NCBI GenBank assembly: GCA_036250225.1
Contig: JAPZLL010000041.1
Location: 248,001 to 312,000 of the forward strand
Origin: Cercophora sp. LCS_1
Taxonomy: Eukaryota; Ascomycota; Sordariomycetes; Sordariales; Lasiosphaeriaceae
Direction of reading: 5' to 3'
Length of the DNA: 64,000 bases
Below are positions 58,965 to 64,000 of the stretch, in pieces. The notes below the pieces were generated by a model. That model was not told where the DNA came from. It was given only the letters and a program-made list of their open reading frames with translations, and did not search any database. How positions within the stretch are numbered: position 1 is the stretch's first letter; each line of letters begins with the position of its first letter. The translations under genes and the position numbers were made by a program.

Positions 58965-61661
58965 CTACCGAGAGCTGGTACTTGGCCCTCTTGGATACTC
59001 CCCCGGAATATGGAGATTCGATATAGTTGGAATGCTGTCGTTGCGGGTTGCCCCTCCGCCCGGTCGTGACGATCTTTCATCTGCTCGAGTTCCGTTCACC
59101 GCTTGTTGCTGCTCCCCAGCAACGCCTTTCGTCTCTCCCATTTCTAGTCCCTGGCTCGGGTCCTGTGGGCTGGTCTCGTTTCCGTGTGGCATTTGGGATC
59201 CACTAGTTTGCCCCGATGTCGCCTCGCCGTTTCCAACCACGAGCCCCACCAGTGCCGGGCGATCGCCTGTACCATCTTGCAGGGCTCTCCGCTCGTGATT
59301 GTCCGGCGTCTCTGTGGCCCCTCTGGGCATTGGGCTACGCGTCGTCCCATAGCCGGCCAAATGTGAGTGTACAGGAGCATAGCCATCGTACCCGCCCCAA
59401 CGAGGGCCAGGCGGTGAGGTCTCTTTCCTAGGCGCCCCAGTTACATATCCCGGCTCGCCGTCCAAGTGAGCGTTGTGTACTCCGCTTCTGGGCAGAGAAG
59501 TCACTGCCGCGGCAAGCTCGGCATCTCTGTTGTCGTAGTACCCAGAGCTTACACTAATCGGTGAAACCGGAACCTGTAAGCCTCTTTGCGCATTTACCTG
59601 GAGATCAGATGGGAACCGCCCACCTGAAGGTCGCCGTGGCAGGGTCTCTTGCCTCGGTTGTTGTTGTGGCTGGTTTTCCGCCGTAGCGACTCCTGTGAAG
59701 GGAGGTTCTTCGTCATCGTCGCCGACTCCGTCACTGCTGATCGAGGATCGTGCCGACGCCCTACTGAAGCTGCGTACGTGGCCACGCAGAAAGTTGCTGC
59801 GTTCCTCGGGGGTCCTTTCAGTAAGTGCCCTGATGTCTTCGTACCAAGCCATCATCGTATCGTGGCTCTCGGCGCGGAAAACCCAGGTGTGCCCACGGTG
59901 CATTGATCCGGTTTGTCGACCTTTGAGGACAAATTTGTTGGATTTCCCACCCTCAACCGAGTGCGATCCTAGTTTCTGCTCAGGCAAATAAAGTGACATG
60001 ACCGGCGCCTGTGCCTTATCCGCGGACTTGAACTCGTGAAGGTGAGTAGGGGAAAGCACATACCTGCGGACGTCAGCGAAAGTTGGGGAAATGGCCGCAA
60101 GACTCACCAGCCAGCCGTGTAGCTCTTGAGGTATTTACTCTTGCGCTCAAGCAGACCGGCTCTAAGCTCCTGACAGGCGTAGTGATCACGCCCGGGGTAA
60201 TGAATCGATTCAGCTGTTCGCATGGGCATGTCGGGGTCAACAAATCGGTCATCACGCTGAATGAATGAAGTCCATTCCGTGTCCTTGGGCATCGAGATAG
60301 GGCCGCCCCTTAGCTCCTCAATCGCACTGTAGGCAGCATCCGACTCCCTTTTGAGAATGCTTGCGTAGGCGTTGTATGATTTCTGGATCTCACCAACAAC
60401 AATCGATTCCAACTCTCTGCCCGAGTTCTCGAGGTTGAGGTACGCCTGATGCAAGTAGTTTTCCTCATCGATTTGACGTTCCAGTTGCCGATCAACGTGA
60501 AGCCTCAGGATATATGGATCTTGTTTCCCGGTGGTCAGGGCAGAATTAAGCTCCGCCTGCCCCAAAACATCCTGGAGGTGATTGACAGCCCTGCGGGTGG
60601 TTTCCATTTCCTTCTCAACCGAATTCTTGAAATCGCCTGACAAGTTCTTGATCTCCTTAATCTTCTGGTGAAGATCGCTCCGCAGGCCGGCCAATGCTAG
60701 GATGACATCCTCCTCGATTTCCCTGGCCTTGTTGGACTCAAGAATAGCCTGCTTGTTATAGTTTCTAAGGATCTGAAGTGCATCGTCGATACCCCCCGAG
60801 GCGAGAAACCCCGGGGGTGTTGCGGTATTGTTGAGAACGTTCCCAAGTTTGATCAGCGATTTGGCGCGGTGCTCATAATGGGTTTGTATTTCCCTGAAGT
60901 AGGTGATTAGATCCTTAAGGATCTTCCGCCATGCTGCCAATCGTTAGTGAACATACCCGTGTCCTTTGAGGATTTGCCCAGTGCGAACGTGTGGGTAGTT
61001 TTAAAGGGCCTCGTAACTTCTCGGGCTGTGCGTTCGCCATATCCTAGAATATGGCTGCTCTCTACGGGGACACCTTTCCTCCTACGGACAGAAACATACC
61101 TTGGAACCGGTTTGCGAGTACCTCGGTTGGTGTGCCTGATGTCGGCACCGGGCAATGAAAGGCGCTGTGGGATGGGTCTTGGTCGGCGGGCGATGACTGA
61201 AGGGCAAGGCTTCTAACGCTGCCAGCTTTCATGCTGCGGCGACTGCCACTTCGTTTGAGACTCCCCGAACGACGTAGTGACGCCTTTTTCTTCAGAGTGT
61301 TGCCTCTTGAGAGCGAAACGGAGCCGTCTCCAATTACAGAGCCGGCAAAAGAACTTGTTCGATGCATGTTGTTGACAGGGCTGGCCCCATCTACAACAAT
61401 AGAGCTCCCACGCTGACTGGCATCCCACTCTTCAGTAAATCTCCCATTTGGGCGTGTAGCGATAGGGGCATCGAGGAGGGTGTTGTCTGGTTGCGCCTGG
61501 GTAATGTGGGCATTCGCCAATGTATTGGACAGTGTTTCGGCATCGGCGAGTCCCTCGTGGTACTGCTGCTGCTGGGGGAAATAGCTGTTTGCGCCGTTCC
61601 CGCGATCGTGGCCGACGCGCGGAGAAGTCGCACCGACCGAGGACTTAGCGGTCGTCGCCAT
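58965..61661 (-). CDS. slm1: SLM1/SLM2-type F-BAR and PH domain protein, TORC2 effector
   Basis: Three exons, 61661-61100, 60933-60108 and 60063-58965 in transcription order, give 828 residues. A disordered N-terminus (to ~185) contains a basic Ser/Arg patch (KKKASLRRSGSLKRSGSRR). An F-BAR-like helical domain follows (~188-450, starting AWRKILKDLITYFREIQ, with EIKNLSGDFKNSVEKEM and SILKRESDAAYSAIEELRGG). A PH domain follows (~450-570; FERKSKYLKSYTAGWYVLSPTHLHEFK-like order, then FVLKGRQTGSMHRGHTWVFRAES and MMAWYEDIRALTERTPEER). A long disordered C-terminus ends the protein. This combination is the Slm1/Slm2 layout. By yeast knowledge they bind PI(4,5)P2 at eisosomes and recruit Ypk kinases to TORC2 under membrane stress. 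The second intron lies within the PH domain, and its removal restores SYTAGWYVLSP. Confidence 0.92.
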
Positions 61662-64000
61662 GGTCGATCAAACTGGTGAGCTATTCATCGATTTGAGAGC
61701 GTGCGTGACTTAATCTGGCTTCGGCAGCCCCTTTGTCGCCCAGTCTCTAGTAAAGGCGTAACTAGCAGAGCACCAGAGTTCCGCCGCGTCGACGACAGCT
61801 CGAAGCTGGAAATGAGAGGTGAATGAGCGAGGTGGAGCTAGCGGGCGTACATGCGACACGGGTAGCTGCTGCAAAACCACGCGAGTTCAGTGCTGTGGTT
61901 CCCTGCTTCGCTCCTACTTGGTGGGAATTGGCGTTGCTTGCGTCCACGTCAAGTCGGGCGGTGTCGGAGGTTAGGTACGGGGAGAGGGAAAGGAGTAAGG
62001 TGTTTGTGGCTGTGGGCGGATGATGTCGTCGTCACTTTGGGCTGGCTTGGCGATCCGGGGTCCCCAAACGGGAGCAAGGCGGCTTCGTGCGGTTGTGAAG
62101 AGCGCTCAGTCAGGGATCACTGGACAGGAAACCCCGCAAACGCCGCAAAAGCGGTCGCGACTAAATCTTTTAGCTCGAATTGGGGGCTTGGATCAGATTG
62201 GTGTTCTTCCTCTTTCCCTCTGGCTCGTCTTTTGCACCACAAGAGATGGAAGGACGGCATGATGATAGCAGTCAAGAGACAGAAAACAGGAGTGTTGTCG
62301 CCTCCCGCTTGCAACGCTGCACAGAAAGCGTTGTCTTTGTACAATGACGTATTTCAACGTGGCTGCCCCTCCATGATCGAGGACCCCTTCGGGTTCCCCC
62401 GCTCGATCATCCAGCTGCATGTGGCTTGCCAAGGACGCCTGCCAGCCAATCTTCACACGGCGGGCGCTCGAGAGCGGCATCATTCATCGGATTCGCGGCA
62501 GGTGCGACAAATGTCCTCCTCCACAAGCACTCTGGCAATCCTATATGCTATCGCGTAGTACCCGCTGACTGGACCGGTCCGAACATTGCCTCGATGGACT
62601 AGACCGGGCAACACATTGAGCTTTCAAGACTGGATAGCTCGGCTGTGAGATTGGGACTGATATGCGCTAAGCTGTCAGTCGACAATAGTTGCTCTTGAAT
62701 TCCACATCGGCCGCTTGTTCGCCGGACTATTACAGGGCGTATCCTGTTGAAACATTTTACCTGTGAGGCGCTCAGAAGTATCGAACCCATGAATCCAACT
62801 GCCTTTTCTATTTCCTACAGTCGTAATACTTACAGCAACCATCGCAATTGCCTTTGTTACATCAAAACAAATCCAAGTGAGCGTGGTAGACATTTCGCAA
62901 AGTGGGAATGCTTACATTGAAACTGCTAAGGCCTTCACAAAAACGTTCAAGGCTCTTGCACCATACCTAGGCCTTAACATTGAGTTCTCCCCTCTCGTCG
63001 AGGAGGAAAGAGACTCTATTTGAAGCCTTGGCGAGCGGTTTTCAATTTTGTCAAGACCTTGCCAATACATAATGATTACCACGTCGCATTACGGCGTTGA
63101 GGTGTCTGGTGGGCTTGAAACCTTCGACAGCCCCGGAACCCCAGACCCTGATTCAACCCGAGGCAATACTGCTTGAAGCATATGCGAGGAAGGATATACC
63201 AGAACAATCATTTGGGATAGACTATAACTTACGCCAAAACCCGATATCGAGGCAGACCCGACGTGGCACCCCCACTATCTCTTGTGGGCCGTTGCATGTC
63301 CTTCTCCATCGATCTAGCCCGTGTTTCCACTGTTCCCGAAGCTCTAGAGAAAATCACTCAAGAAAAGTCGCAACAACCTAGATCCAGGACAGAAATGGTT
63401 ACTTCCTAACTGGGGATTGGTCGAAGCGAGGAGCAGGACATACAGCTCTTGCCTCAAACGCCGCTCCGAAACCATGTCCCGTTCCGCCCTCGGAGCCGCT
63501 CTGGACGATTGGCCTGAGTATCCGGCGATAATGAAAGGTCAGATAGACGAGTCTTTGGACCAACAATGAAGCCGAGTAGTTAGAACTTGAAATCTCCGAA
63601 TAACGACACAAAACGCATAACGCCATTGCTTTCGGCCGACAGTTGTCGCCGAACAAGGCGTTGACCGCAACAGGCTCGGTGTCTGTCAACCACCAGCTGC
63701 ACAGAGGGTCCGGCGCTCTATCTCTTGTCCCGCTAAGCCCCTCTGGGGGTGTCGGCTACTTTCCAGCGAATCGGCGTGCCGTCCAGTGTTGCGCTCAAGC
63801 TTGGCGCCTTTCTTGACCAACCATCGGCTCGGACTCCGAGTCCTTTCATCAAGCAGACCCCAAAATTCTTTCCGACCCAACAGACGCATGTTGTCCCGTC
63901 CTTATTTAACACGAGTCCCTTTCCTGGTACACCATCGATTTCGCCATATTGAACCCAATCAGCTCGCCCATCTTCACCCTCTGGTCGGCCATTGTCTCTC
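61662..64000. other. Right-end region, no convincing gene
   Basis: About 2.3 kb beyond the SLM1-like gene. Most frames are biased shadows. The only notable segment is a plus-strand frame at 62,793-63,023 lacking an ATG, listed separately. The last few hundred bases have Pro/Ser-rich frames that might belong to a gene continuing outside the window. Confidence 0.4.
62793..63023 (+). other. Possible exon or gene relic with hydrophobic segment
   Basis: A plus-strand frame of about 77 codons, without an ATG but preceded by a TTTCCTACAG acceptor-like site at 62,811-62,820. It encodes a hydrophobic run (VVILTATIAIAFV), then an amphipathic helical stretch (YIETAKAFTKTFKALAPYLG) and an acidic end (LVEEERDSI) before a stop. 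The mix of residues is more natural than in the surrounding frames. I could not find a matching upstream exon or recognise a family. It may be the last exon of a small membrane protein or a degraded remnant. Confidence 0.25.

Overview
The window is nuclear DNA of a filamentous ascomycete. Genes carry short introns (mostly about 47-170 nt) with GTAAGT-type donors, CTAAC/CTGAC-type branch points and TAG/CAG acceptors. The products match Pezizomycotina families, and the genes are spaced by untranslated DNA rather than arranged in operons. Sordariomycetes (probably Sordariales) fits best, judging by protein character, but this is an inference.

Left third (1-28.9 kb): a FUS3/KSS1-type MAP kinase; the nuclear-pore membrane protein POM152; after 3.3 kb without a gene, the SKN7-type response regulator/HSF-like transcription factor; after another 2.8 kb gap, eIF2B epsilon; a convergent HEXXH metalloprotease with a C-terminal jacalin-like region; a WHI5/NRM1-like cell-cycle repressor candidate; and an unrecognised single-pass membrane protein.

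Middle (30.9-45.2 kb): an unrecognised conserved-looking protein; a SAP1/YTA6-like AAA ATPase; mitoribosomal protein uS17m; an LDB17/SPIN90/Dip1-like Arp2/3 regulator; the Golgi tether subunit COG6; and, divergent from it, autophagy scramblase ATG9.

Accessory interval (45.2-49.7 kb): between ATG9 and the mitoferrin gene lie two damaged genes. One is a FAS1-domain, probably GPI-anchored, protein gene with only its 3' part preserved. The other is a membrane/secreted protein gene broken by frameshifts and stops. This is the one clearly non-core part of the window.

Right part (49.7-64 kb): mitoferrin (MRS3/4), an ER DnaJ/TPR co-chaperone (P58IPK/DNAJC3 type), the H/ACA snoRNP protein GAR1, an MFS transporter with an unusually long cytosolic N-terminus, and an SLM1/2-type F-BAR/PH TORC2 effector. 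The last 2.3 kb has no convincing gene.

Most genes are housekeeping or signalling genes with no sign of a dedicated cluster. Signalling (MAPK, SKN7, SLM1), membrane traffic (COG6, ATG9, LDB17) and mitochondrial genes (uS17m, mitoferrin) are interspersed. I found no tRNA, rRNA, CRISPR array or intact transposon. I found no new biological system that the sequence supports; the decayed pair at 46-48.4 kb and the unrecognised genes at 26.8 and 31 kb deserve the closest look.
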